A DNA stretch of 64,000 nucleotides from Rouxiella silvae (GTDB taxonomy: Bacteria > Pseudomonadota > Gammaproteobacteria > Enterobacterales > Enterobacteriaceae). Of the stretch, positions 1-8,509 are shown in pieces. Every line of letters begins with the position of its first letter. Within the stretch, counting starts at the first letter, position 1. A program made the position numbers and the translations under genes. The stretch covers positions 1 through 64,000 of the forward strand of contig NZ_MRWD01000006.1 of the NCBI RefSeq assembly GCF_002093625.1, given 5' to 3'. The notes beneath the pieces were generated by a model, which had not been told where the DNA came from, ran no database searches, and saw only the letters and a program-made list of their open reading frames with translations.

Positions 1-122
1 CGTTACAACTGTTAATTTTTTTTCCAAATTAAAATTTAAATGTTGAATGATTGTTGATTTCAACCAAATTATTAGAAAAACAGAATTAAAACAAGACTTA
101 ATATTTTATCGGAGCAACGAAA

Positions 123-671
123 ATGAGTAATGAAATTATTCGTGATGACTCCCCAGCAGAATATAACCTATCACGAAGGAAAGTTCTGCTCGGCGGCGTT
201 GTATTAATTGGCAGTAGTTATCTAGGGCCTACCCTACCGGCATGGGCTGATAGTCTACAAAATGCCTCATATACTAACCAGTTTATGCAACTGTCAACGC
301 TATTGGTTAATCATAAGCTGGATAAAAATGTAGGTTTAAGACTGGCTGCGGCAATGCAGACGAGTAAAATGCTTACCCCCCAGCAAGTGAGCGATATTCT
401 GGCTATTGCCAACGCTAAAAATGCAAAAATTGTCGAAGACTTCTTTCCTGATATCCCGGCAGGCCCACTCAAAGTGGCAGCACTAGACATTATTTCGGCC
501 TGGTATAAGGGCGTGCTGGTTGATGCTCCTGATGCAGAAGTGTTCACCTATGAACTCGCCTTGATGTATCAACCGACTATTGATGTCATGACTATTCCAA
601 GCTATGCGATCTCAGGCCCTAACGGCTGGACATCTCATGCGCCCCCGCTTGCAGATATGCCTGAATTTTAA
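123..671 (+). CDS. Tat-exported small subunit of an FAD-dependent sugar/polyol dehydrogenase
   Basis: A 182-residue protein with an N-terminal twin-arginine-like signal (SRRKVLLGG around residues 17-25, then a hydrophobic stretch and a likely cleavage after AWA near residue 42). The rest resembles the small subunit of membrane-bound D-sorbitol/fructose/gluconate dehydrogenases (FAD-SLDH family). In that family the small subunit carries the flavoprotein across the membrane through Tat and stabilises it. It is followed by the GMC flavoprotein and the tri-haem cytochrome, the usual three-subunit order. The ATG at 123 has a GGAGC ribosome site about 8 bases upstream. The substrate cannot be told from this subunit. 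Confidence 0.8.
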   Translation: MSNEIIRDDSPAEYNLSRRKVLLGGVVLIGSSYLGPTLPAWADSLQNASYTNQFMQLSTLLVNHKLDKNVGLRLAAAMQTSKMLTPQQVSDILAIANAKNAKIVEDFFPDIPAGPLKVAALDIISAWYKGVLVDAPDAEVFTYELALMYQPTIDVMTIPSYAISGPNGWTSHAPPLADMPEF

Positions 672-785
672 GGCATAAAAGGTTATTTCCCCATAATAGC
701 CATTAACGCACTACTTCACTGATGATTAAATACTCGCGTTTATTCACGTACTGCGCGGGAATCACATTTAAGCTGGATTAACATA

Positions 786-2411
786 ATGAACGCAGATGTA
801 ATTGTAATCGGCACGGGTGTTGTCGGTTGTCTGATAGCGGAAGAACTGTTGGACGCCGGACATTCGGTCCTGATGCTCGAGGCAGGTCCACGCGTAGAAC
901 GCTGGCAAATTGTCGAGAATTATCGAAATCTTCCTCCTACTTCACGCCTGCACTTCAATGCGCCTTACCCCCCTAAACCGTGGGCGCCCCATTTGATGTC
1001 TGCCACCCCGGAACAGGCCGCCGAATATCTACAGTTGGAAGGGCCTAATGCGCGGGCTTATCAGCAAGGTTATGTCCGTTATGCGGGCGGTGCGACCTGG
1101 CATTGGGCCGGTATTTGCTGGCGTCTAACCCCCGATGACATGAAGCTTAAATCGCTCTATAACGTAGGCCGTGACTGGGCTTTTGATTACGCGACGTTAG
1201 AGCCTTACTACGTGAGAGCGGAATATGCTTTAGGCGTGTGTGGTCCTTCAGAACCCGAGCTGCAATGGCCACCGATTCGTTCAAAACCTTATCCAATGGG
1301 CCGTCTGCCGTTTGGGCCGGGCGAACAGCGTTTTACCGACGCGGCCGCAACCGTGGGATTAGTAAACCTCCCGTCAGCACAGGCGCGTAACAGTGGTGTT
1401 GCCTATGGCGACCGACCGGCATGCTGCGGCAATAACAACTGCATTCCCGTTTGTCCAATTGGTGCAAAATACGACGCGGCGACCTCTTTGACTCGAATTG
1501 AGTCTAAAGGCGGCAAGATTTTGACTAATGCTGTGGCTTATAAAATAGAAACCGGCGAAAAAAATCAAATTCAGGCGGTTCATTATTATGACAGCGAGAA
1601 GAATACCCATCGCGTCACCGGCTCTATTTATGTCGTTGCCTGTAATGGGATTGAAACACCTAAACTTTTACTGATGTCTACCGATACGCGCAACCCTAAC
1701 GGCGTTGCCAACAGCTCTGACCAGGTCGGACGCAATATGATGGATCAGCCCAAATTAGTGGTTGAACTTGAATTGGCTGAACCGGCGTGGACCGGTGTAG
1801 GTCCCGTTCAGGGCAGCAGCATTATGGAAACTTCTCAGGGTGATTTCCGTTCAGAACACTGCGGCGCATTGTTCCGTTTCAATAACATGGCCCGAAGCCG
1901 TATTGGTGCCACGGCGGCCCTTGCCCAAGGTTTAGTGGGTAAAGCGTTAGATAAAGAAATTCGTCGCCAGGCTGCCTGCACGGCCGAAATAGCCATCGAG
2001 CATGAGTTAATGCCTGCGGCGCACAATAGGCTGACGCTATCGAGTAAAAAAGATTGGTTAGGTTTGCCGAAACCTAATATTTATTATGATGTCGGCGACT
2101 ATGTCCGCAAAGGATCCCAAGTCTTTTCCATTCCGACGGCCAAACGCCTTGCTGGCGCATTAGGCGCAACTAAGGTTGATATATCGACACAATATACCAA
2201 CAGTGACCACATCATGGGTGGCTGTATTATGGGTAATGACCCGGCGGATTCTGTCGTCGATATAGACTGTCGTGCGCACGACCACGAAAATCTTTTCCTT
2301 CCAGGAGGCGCAGCGATGACCACCGGCGGGTGTGGTAACAGCACATTGACGATGGCGGCGCTGGCACTAAAAGCCTCTGATGCTATTCACCTGCAACTGG
2401 GGAAAGCCTAA
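786..2411 (+). CDS. GMC-family FAD dehydrogenase large (catalytic) subunit
   Basis: A 541-residue glucose-methanol-choline oxidoreductase. The N-terminal Rossmann motif GTGVVG (about residues 10-15) binds FAD. A cysteine cluster CCGNNNCIPVCP at about residues 213-224 matches the iron-sulfur site of three-subunit FAD sugar dehydrogenases. The C-terminal GMC signature is seen as HIMGGCIMG, then NLFLPGG and GGCGNSTLT. It should oxidise a sugar, sugar acid or polyol in the periplasm and pass electrons to the cytochrome encoded next. The protein has no signal of its own, which fits export bound to the small subunit. Its stop overlaps the cytochrome start (TAATG). Gluconate, 2-ketogluconate, sorbitol or fructose are all possible substrates. 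Confidence 0.85.
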   Translation: MNADVIVIGTGVVGCLIAEELLDAGHSVLMLEAGPRVERWQIVENYRNLPPTSRLHFNAPYPPKPWAPHLMSATPEQAAEYLQLEGPNARAYQQGYVRYAGGATWHWAGICWRLTPDDMKLKSLYNVGRDWAFDYATLEPYYVRAEYALGVCGPSEPELQWPPIRSKPYPMGRLPFGPGEQRFTDAAATVGLVNLPSAQARNSGVAYGDRPACCGNNNCIPVCPIGAKYDAATSLTRIESKGGKILTNAVAYKIETGEKNQIQAVHYYDSEKNTHRVTGSIYVVACNGIETPKLLLMSTDTRNPNGVANSSDQVGRNMMDQPKLVVELELAEPAWTGVGPVQGSSIMETSQGDFRSEHCGALFRFNNMARSRIGATAALAQGLVGKALDKEIRRQAACTAEIAIEHELMPAAHNRLTLSSKKDWLGLPKPNIYYDVGDYVRKGSQVFSIPTAKRLAGALGATKVDISTQYTNSDHIMGGCIMGNDPADSVVDIDCRAHDHENLFLPGGAAMTTGGCGNSTLTMAALALKASDAIHLQLGKA

Positions 2412-3838
2412 TGGTTAAATATGCCTATAATTTAGCGTTCACATTTTCATTATTGGTGAGTTCGTTATCTGCCATAAATGCCAACGCGGCTGACAGTGAT
2501 ACCTCTCGTGCCATCGAACAAGGGAAGTATCTAGCCATCGCTTCGGACTGTGCGGCATGCCATACCAATAAAGACGGAAAAGATTTTGCAGGCGGCCTGA
2601 AGATTATTTCTCCAGTCGGCACAATCATTGCCAGTAATATTACGCCGTCCACGCAGGCGGGTATAGGAAGCTATACTGAGCAGCAATTTGCTGATGCAGT
2701 GCGTAAAGGTATACGAAAAGACGGTGCTAATTTATATCCGGCGATGCCCTATACCGCCTATTCGGTTATGACCGACGGTGATATTCACAACTTGTATGAA
2801 TATTTCATGCACGGTGTTGAGCCGGTCAATACCCCTGCGCCTGAAACCGCGTTGCCTTTCCCGATGAGTATCAGAACCATGATGATGGGCTGGAATTTGT
2901 TATTCCTCAATGACAAGCCTATCGCCTCGGACAATACGCAAAGCGCAGAGTGGAATCGCGGAAAATACCTCGTGATGGGTGCTGCACACTGCGGTACTTG
3001 CCATACGCCGCGCGGTCCATTGATGGAAGAAGAGAACAGTAAGTTCTTGAGTGGCGGCCAGGTGGGGGCATGGTATGCACCCAATATTACCTCCGACAAT
3101 GAGTCAGGGATTGGCAGTTGGAGCAAAGAGCAACTGGTTCAGTACCTTCGTACCGGAAACCTGCCCAATAAAGCACAGGCGGCGGGAAGCATGGGAGAAG
3201 CCGTAGAGCACAGCTTCCAATATCTTAGCGATGCGGATCTTAATGCGGTCGCGACGTATATAAAAACCGTGAAACCGATCAGTACGGAAGAGAATAAAGG
3301 TTCCCGCTTTAATCAAGGAGCACCCGGTACATCTTTAGATGATTTACGCGGTAAATCTTCACAAGCTATTAAAGATGCCAACCTTGAGGGCCTGAGCTTA
3401 TTTCAGGGCAACTGTGCATCGTGCCATGAACCTTTGGGTGAAGGGAGCAAAGACCAGTATTATCCAAGCTTATTCCATAATTCAGTAACAGGCTCATCTA
3501 ACAGTAATAACGTAATAGCGACGATTCTGAACGGTGTTAACAGGACGACAAAAGAGGGGCAAGTCTTCATGCCAGGCTTTGGTCATCATCCTAATGACAT
3601 CAATAACCTTTCAGACCAGCAAATCGCGACACTGTCTAATTATGTCATAGCGACCTATGGAAAATCGGACAAAAAAGTTACCGCCCAAGATGTGGCGACC
3701 GTTCGTCAGGGTGGCCCCGCGTCTTATTTGGTCTTGGTTGCACGCATAGGGATTATCGTAGGCGCTGTGGTTGTGGTGATATTGGCCCTTTGGCTGTATG
3801 TTCGCCGCGCCAGAAAAACCAAGAACAACCTAAAGTAG
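2411..3838 (+). CDS. Tri-haem membrane-anchored cytochrome c subunit of the dehydrogenase
   Basis: A 475-residue cytochrome c with a Sec signal peptide ending near ANAA (residue 27). Three CxxCH haem sites are present: CAACH (about 47), CGTCH (about 194) and CASCH (about 335). A single C-terminal membrane helix (about residues 440-465) is followed by a basic tail. In gluconate, sorbitol and fructose dehydrogenases this subunit anchors the complex and transfers electrons to ubiquinone. The gene overlaps the flavoprotein stop by one base, so the three genes form one operon, and a strong hairpin terminator follows directly. Confidence 0.9.
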   Translation: MVKYAYNLAFTFSLLVSSLSAINANAADSDTSRAIEQGKYLAIASDCAACHTNKDGKDFAGGLKIISPVGTIIASNITPSTQAGIGSYTEQQFADAVRKGIRKDGANLYPAMPYTAYSVMTDGDIHNLYEYFMHGVEPVNTPAPETALPFPMSIRTMMMGWNLLFLNDKPIASDNTQSAEWNRGKYLVMGAAHCGTCHTPRGPLMEEENSKFLSGGQVGAWYAPNITSDNESGIGSWSKEQLVQYLRTGNLPNKAQAAGSMGEAVEHSFQYLSDADLNAVATYIKTVKPISTEENKGSRFNQGAPGTSLDDLRGKSSQAIKDANLEGLSLFQGNCASCHEPLGEGSKDQYYPSLFHNSVTGSSNSNNVIATILNGVNRTTKEGQVFMPGFGHHPNDINNLSDQQIATLSNYVIATYGKSDKKVTAQDVATVRQGGPASYLVLVARIGIIVGAVVVVILALWLYVRRARKTKNNLK

Positions 3839-3851
3839 TTGAATGACACTC

Positions 3852-3877
3852 AGGCCCTCTTTCACGAGGGCCTTTTT
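3852..3877 (+). terminator. Rho-independent terminator of the dehydrogenase operon
   Basis: Perfect 8-bp stem AGGCCCTC/GAGGGCCT with a 6-base loop, followed by five T on the plus strand. It lies 14 bases after the cytochrome stop and just before the end of the convergent channel gene. Confidence 0.9.
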
Positions 3878-3890
3878 AAACACAGGTTGG

Positions 3891-5126
3891 TTAAAGTGTA
3901 CTTTTTCTCCGCTGTGGCCACGTATTCGCGACATCAATCCCCGAAGGTTTCTGAAATATCCCCAGATTGAAATAGCCTGCCGTCGCGTACATAAACTCGA
4001 ATATTTCAGACTGCGTCTCTTCATACGCGGCCCAAAATACGTTTGACGTAAAACAGTAAATTTCGATTGGCAAGCCTTCAGCCGTTGGGCTTAATTGGCG
4101 CACAATGACATACATATCATTACGGATGTCATCGCGCTGCTTGAGATAATCCATGACATAGCCGCGGAAAAGTCCCAGATTGGTAATGCCGTGATGAATC
4201 AGCTGTTGGTCAGAACGCTCGCTTAAACGCTGGTCGAGGTACGCCTCGGTACTGTCGATTTTTCCGGGCACGGCGGCCTTAAGTCCATCCAGCAGTTCGG
4301 TAGAAGCAAAAGAGATGCTGGACTGATCGATGAAAAAGCTTCGCTTAATGCGGCGACCGCCGGATTCAAACATCGGCTGCCAGTTGGTGTAAGGCTCGGT
4401 AATAAAATTCTTGGTCGGCACCTGTGAAAGCGTGTTGTCCCAGTTTCGAACCGTAATAGTATGCAGGGCAATATCAGTCACTTCACCGCTTATCCCGCAA
4501 ACCGGCATTTCTATCCAGTCACCAAGCTGAATAACGTGCGAAGACGAGACCTGTATATTGGCGACCAGTGAAATCAGCGTGTGTTGAAATACCAGCATCA
4601 GCACGGCAGCAACGGCTCCCAGGCTGGATATAATAATCACCGGCGATTTATTGGAAAGCGTCGCAATCACCAAGATCGTGGCGATAGAAGACACTACAAT
4701 TTTACCAATCTGCACATAGCCTTTAATCGAACCGGATTTCGAGCCGTGGCGTTTGGTGTAAGCGCTGATAGTTGTGTCGAGCAGTTCATTGATAAGCATC
4801 GTAATATTGACGATAAACAACACGCCACATAGCGTTCGAATGGCTTCGATCAGCGCATCGGGTAAACCGTTTATCAACTGAGACATGAAATAAACCGTGA
4901 CCACCGGTACTACGTTGGCAAGCCGACGGGTGATTCGCATGTCTTTATCTTGGTGGTCGCTATTTTTATTTGTGTGAAGAATAAAGCGTCGAACAACGCC
5001 CAGCAGAAAGAACCGGCAGATGACCGACGAGATAAACCCGGCCACCAGCATGAGCAGAATTGCCAGTAGAGAGAAGGTAATCTGGTTCGAATAAACCCAG
5101 TTCCAAACGTTAATAACATCCTGCAT
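3891..5126 (-). CDS. ybdG: YbdG-family mechanosensitive channel
   Basis: A MscS-superfamily protein of about 411 residues with several N-terminal membrane helices. Its beta-domain strongly resembles E. coli YbdG (415 residues), the miniconductance (MscM-type) channel. Shared stretches include LGDWIEMP, VRNWDNT, GGRRIKRS and GLPIEIYCFTSN. It would release solutes on hypo-osmotic shock. The frame is open to an ATG at 5165, but the ATG at 5126 is preferred. It has an AGGAT ribosome site 7 bases upstream, whereas neither upstream ATG has one, and its first residues (MQD) match the E. coli start. It is convergent with the dehydrogenase operon. Confidence 0.88.
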   Translation of the reverse strand: MQDVINVWNWVYSNQITFSLLAILLMLVAGFISSVICRFFLLGVVRRFILHTNKNSDHQDKDMRITRRLANVVPVVTVYFMSQLINGLPDALIEAIRTLCGVLFIVNITMLINELLDTTISAYTKRHGSKSGSIKGYVQIGKIVVSSIATILVIATLSNKSPVIIISSLGAVAAVLMLVFQHTLISLVANIQVSSSHVIQLGDWIEMPVCGISGEVTDIALHTITVRNWDNTLSQVPTKNFITEPYTNWQPMFESGGRRIKRSFFIDQSSISFASTELLDGLKAAVPGKIDSTEAYLDQRLSERSDQQLIHHGITNLGLFRGYVMDYLKQRDDIRNDMYVIVRQLSPTAEGLPIEIYCFTSNVFWAAYEETQSEIFEFMYATAGYFNLGIFQKPSGIDVANTWPQRRKSTL

Positions 5127-5454
5127 TCTAAGATCCTGATATTTTCCCATGATGCAGACGATCATGAAGGATTATGACAAATTTTCTGCACTAAAAATGG
5201 GATCGTCACTTTCGCGAGTCTCAGATTGATAAAAGCGGTGGGATTTTTACAGTAATACGCCCCGACCAATAACCTCATGAATATAAAAATGCGGCTTTGC
5301 CGATAGAATGAAAACGTGACGTGCGCGGTCGTAAGTGTGTCGATAATATTTCAGGGTTAGCGCTTTTAAACGGGCGATAATGAATTCCCAATGGGCATAA
5401 TGTCCAATCATAAAAGTAAACAGTCGTTTATAAAATTCCTCTCAATAAATAATT

Positions 5455-5482
5455 ATCAATAAAATCAAATCAATAAAATCAC
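5455..5482. repeat. 14-bp tandem repeat
   Basis: ATCAATAAAATCA occurs at 5455-5467 and again at 5469-5481, separated by one A. It is a perfect two-copy direct repeat upstream of efeU. No function is evident. Confidence 0.8.
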
Positions 5483-5620
5483 ACGATTCACTTTCATTTT
5501 TATTCGCCTCTTCATGCTGCCGTTTTTAACGGCAAAAATAAGTTGATACAAACTTTTTCATTTAAAGAATTTTGTTACTTTTTTGTCTTGGGCACTGTCT
5601 TCCACGCCAATAATGATAGT

Positions 5621-5639
5621 GATATTAATAATGATTATC
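5621..5639 (+). promoter_or_regulatory. Fur box upstream of efeUOB
   Basis: GATATTAATAATGATTATC matches 16 of 19 positions of the classical Fur consensus GATAATGATAATCATTATC. The upstream AATAATGATAGTGATATT offers a second overlapping half-match. The site lies 36 bases before the GTG start of efeU, where bound Fur would block transcription under iron sufficiency. Fur repression of efeUOB is established in E. coli. Confidence 0.8.
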
Positions 5640-5675
5640 GTTCGATGAATCATTTAATGATGTGGAGCAGTCGCA

Positions 5676-7268
5676 GTGTTAGCAACATTTGTTATCGCCT
5701 TGCGGGAAGGACTTGAAGCCGCGCTTATTGTCAGCATTATTGCGGCATTTTTACGCAAAAATGGCAAAAGCCTGTCGGCTATGTGGGTAGGCGTCTTTCT
5801 GGCGGTAGTGCTCTCAATCATTGTTGGCGTGGCCCTTGAAATGACCGAGCGCGCCCTACCGCAGGCCAGTCAGGAGTCAATGGAGGCGGTGATTGGCTTG
5901 GTAGCCGTTTTTTTTGTTACCGGCATGGTGATGTGGATGAATACCCACGCCAAAGACATCAAAAAAGAACTTGAAACCGGCGCGGCCCAGGCAATAAGTC
6001 AGTCGAGCGCCTTTGCATTGGCCAGCATGGCCTTTCTTGCAGTGCTCAAAGAGGGTTTCGAAACCAGCGTGTTTTTACTGGCAACTTTCTCCGTGGCTCA
6101 ATCAGCCGTTTGGGCGGCGGTCGGCGCGGTAGTTGGACTGCTGATGGCGGTGATTATCGGCTGGGGATTTTACGTTGGCGGCATCCGCATAAATCTCGCA
6201 CGCTTCTTCCGCTATACCGGCATGTTCCTGATCCTGGTTGCCGCAGGCCTCATTATCTCCTCCCTGCGCAGCGCCCATGAGGCGGGCTGGCTCAATATAG
6301 GTCAAGACCGCATCGCCAATCTTATGTGGCTAGTGCCTCCAGGCACGGTGCAGTCTGCATTGATTTCCGGCGTACTTGGCGTTCCCACCGACCCGCGTCA
6401 AATCGAAATGGCGGGCTGGCTACTGTATATTATTCTTGTCGCAGTGCTTATTTACTGGCCTGCCAGACTGCGTCCCTCTCCTAAAGTCGCTGCTCGCGCG
6501 TTATTCACCTCTGCCGCTATCTTGGCGATGGCTGCCGTTGCCCTGTTCTCATTTTATCCGCAGACGCCGCTGAATATTCCTGAATTCGCCCCGCTGGTTG
6601 GCAATGCTGAGCAGCCCGTCATTGGCCGTGCCAGCCTGCTCAGCGGCGATAACACAGTGCCCGAACTGCGGGTTGAATTACCCGCTGGAAAATCACTGAA
6701 AATCGCCTTGCATAATAGTGATAGTCACGGCAACCCCGAGCAGGGAATTCGCGTGCAGCATTGGATGGCACATTTTAACACTGTGCCAGAGGGCGCTTCA
6801 CCGGTTCTCACGCTGGACCAAGTGATGGCGCTCAATGGAAATCGCATTCCTATCGGGCTAAGTCCGAGCCAGCATCCCGGGCCTTATGAGGCTAAATGGT
6901 CAATAAACTGCTCGGTGTCCACCACCGCCGCTCAGGGGACCCTGCTCTCTTCAACCGCTCAAGCCGAGACTTTTGTCACCCTGAGCGGCAGTGGACTGCA
7001 GTCGCCACGCACCATTAGCGTGCGCAGCAGTGCGCCAGACGCTTTGTGCCACTGGCAGGTGGCAGACGCTTATCAAAACAAGGTGTTGAGCCAGCTAAAG
7101 GCCCAGCAGCAATCGTTTGAAACCTATCGTTTTTGGGCTCATCACTTGCCCGTATTTTTGGCGCTGTTAGCCATTATTTTACTGTTCGTAGCAAAACAAA
7201 AAATAACCCGACAAAAAAGCATGTCGCATAAATCCTATTCACCAACAACTCTGCAAGATAATAAATAA
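5676..7268 (+). CDS. efeU: EfeU/FTR1-type ferrous iron permease with a long periplasmic extension
   Basis: A 530-residue protein starting at a GTG with GGAG 8 bases upstream. Residues 1 to about 280 are an FTR1-type permease with the iron motif REGLE near residue 10 and a second KEGFE near residue 128. E. coli EfeU has REGLE at the second site too, so the Arg is replaced by Lys here. E. coli EfeU ends near residue 276. This protein continues with about 220 residues predicted to be extracytoplasmic, containing a His-rich segment (HNSDSHGNPEQG, QHWMAHFN) and two Cys, and then a last membrane helix (about 490-510). It is followed by efeO after 11 bases. Confidence 0.88.
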   Translation: MLATFVIALREGLEAALIVSIIAAFLRKNGKSLSAMWVGVFLAVVLSIIVGVALEMTERALPQASQESMEAVIGLVAVFFVTGMVMWMNTHAKDIKKELETGAAQAISQSSAFALASMAFLAVLKEGFETSVFLLATFSVAQSAVWAAVGAVVGLLMAVIIGWGFYVGGIRINLARFFRYTGMFLILVAAGLIISSLRSAHEAGWLNIGQDRIANLMWLVPPGTVQSALISGVLGVPTDPRQIEMAGWLLYIILVAVLIYWPARLRPSPKVAARALFTSAAILAMAAVALFSFYPQTPLNIPEFAPLVGNAEQPVIGRASLLSGDNTVPELRVELPAGKSLKIALHNSDSHGNPEQGIRVQHWMAHFNTVPEGASPVLTLDQVMALNGNRIPIGLSPSQHPGPYEAKWSINCSVSTTAAQGTLLSSTAQAETFVTLSGSGLQSPRTISVRSSAPDALCHWQVADAYQNKVLSQLKAQQQSFETYRFWAHHLPVFLALLAIILLFVAKQKITRQKSMSHKSYSPTTLQDNK

Positions 7269-7279
7269 GGGACAGCACA

Positions 7280-8506
7280 ATGTTTAAAAAGACATTTAAG
7301 AGAAAAGAAGCGCTGACGACAGCCGGATGCCTGACCGCACTGCTGATGTTCTCTGTGGATGCTTATTCTCAAGACGCCGCGCAGGCACCGGTTAAAAACG
7401 GCGTGTCGCAGGTTAACGTCACCATGACCAGTGCCGACGGTGGCACCTGTATTCTCGATCACAACACCGCCAAGGCCGGTCCAGTCACCTTCAACGTGGT
7501 GAATAAAACGGCCACTTCGCTGACCGAGCTGGAACTGCTGAGCGACAACCGTATTCTGGGCGAAAAAGAGAACCTGGCACCGGGTCTGCCTGCCGCTAAA
7601 TTTACCCTGACGCTGGACGGCGGCACCTATCAGCTGTACTGCCCGGGTGCCAAACAGGAGTTGATCACCTTCACCGTAACCGGTAAAAGCGCCGCACAGC
7701 CTACCGGCAGCACTGCAACCGTATTGACCGATGGCGCAAAAGGTTATGCAACCTACGTGAATGGCGTGGTTGATGCCATGGTGGTCGCCGTTAACCGCCT
7801 AAATACCGACATTGAGGCCGGTAACCTAGAAAAGGCCAAGGCTGATTATTCTAAAGCCCGTCCTTTCTATGAGCGCATTGAATCCGACGTGAACGGCTTT
7901 GTGCTACCGGGCTTCAAGGCTACCGATAATGCGGGCAACCTCGACTATCTGATCGACATGCGTGCCTCTAACCTTGACCCTAAAGTGGGCTGGCACGGCT
8001 TCCACGCCATCGAGCGTGACCTGTACGGCAACGGCAAAATAACCCCAGACACCAAGAAACTTTCAACTGAACTACAGCAGAACGTCAAACAGCTCGACAC
8101 GCTGGTTAAAGGCCTAACCTACAAGCCGGTAGACCTGGCAAACGGCGCGGCAGATCTGCTTGAAGAAGTGCAGAGCACCAAAATCAGCGGTGAAGAAGAA
8201 GCCTTCAGCCATATCGACCTGGTCGATTTCGCCGGCAACATTGAGGGCGCAGAGCAGTCGTTCGCTTATCTGAAACCGGGCCTTGAGAAAATCGATCCCG
8301 ATTTGACCCAGCGCGTATCCGCCCAGTTTGCCGCGGTACACACTCTGCTTGATACCTATCGCGACCCGAAAGTTGCCGGTGGTTTCAAATACTACACCGC
8401 AGACATCAAAGCGGCCGATGGTGCAAAACTGAGCCGTACCGTTCAGGCACTTCAGGAACCGCTGTCTAAAATCGCTGAAAAAGTGGCCACCAGCGGAGGC
8501 GCATGA
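7280..8506 (+). CDS. efeO: EfeO periplasmic iron-uptake component
   Basis: A 408-residue EfeO: a signal peptide ending near AYSQ (about residue 30), an N-terminal cupredoxin-like domain (about 35-140) containing CILD and YCPG, and a C-terminal M75/imelysin-type domain with the characteristic HxxE motif (FHAIE, about residue 240). In E. coli, EfeO works with the EfeU permease and the EfeB peroxidase in low-pH ferrous iron uptake. Here it sits between those two genes, 11 bases after efeU and 3 bases before efeB, so all three should be co-transcribed under Fur control. Confidence 0.93.
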   Translation: MFKKTFKRKEALTTAGCLTALLMFSVDAYSQDAAQAPVKNGVSQVNVTMTSADGGTCILDHNTAKAGPVTFNVVNKTATSLTELELLSDNRILGEKENLAPGLPAAKFTLTLDGGTYQLYCPGAKQELITFTVTGKSAAQPTGSTATVLTDGAKGYATYVNGVVDAMVVAVNRLNTDIEAGNLEKAKADYSKARPFYERIESDVNGFVLPGFKATDNAGNLDYLIDMRASNLDPKVGWHGFHAIERDLYGNGKITPDTKKLSTELQQNVKQLDTLVKGLTYKPVDLANGAADLLEEVQSTKISGEEEAFSHIDLVDFAGNIEGAEQSFAYLKPGLEKIDPDLTQRVSAQFAAVHTLLDTYRDPKVAGGFKYYTADIKAADGAKLSRTVQALQEPLSKIAEKVATSGGA

Positions 8507-8509
8507 TTA

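Larger units (their letters stand above)
5127..5675. other. Intergenic region between ybdG and efeU
   Basis: About 550 AT-rich bases between divergent genes. No convincing gene was found. It holds a 14-base tandem repeat at 5455-5482, a small hairpin TGCCGTT/AACGGCA at 5518-5534 without a T-tract, and the Fur box at 5621-5639. Promoters for both genes must lie here but only the Fur-controlled one is localised. Confidence 0.7.
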
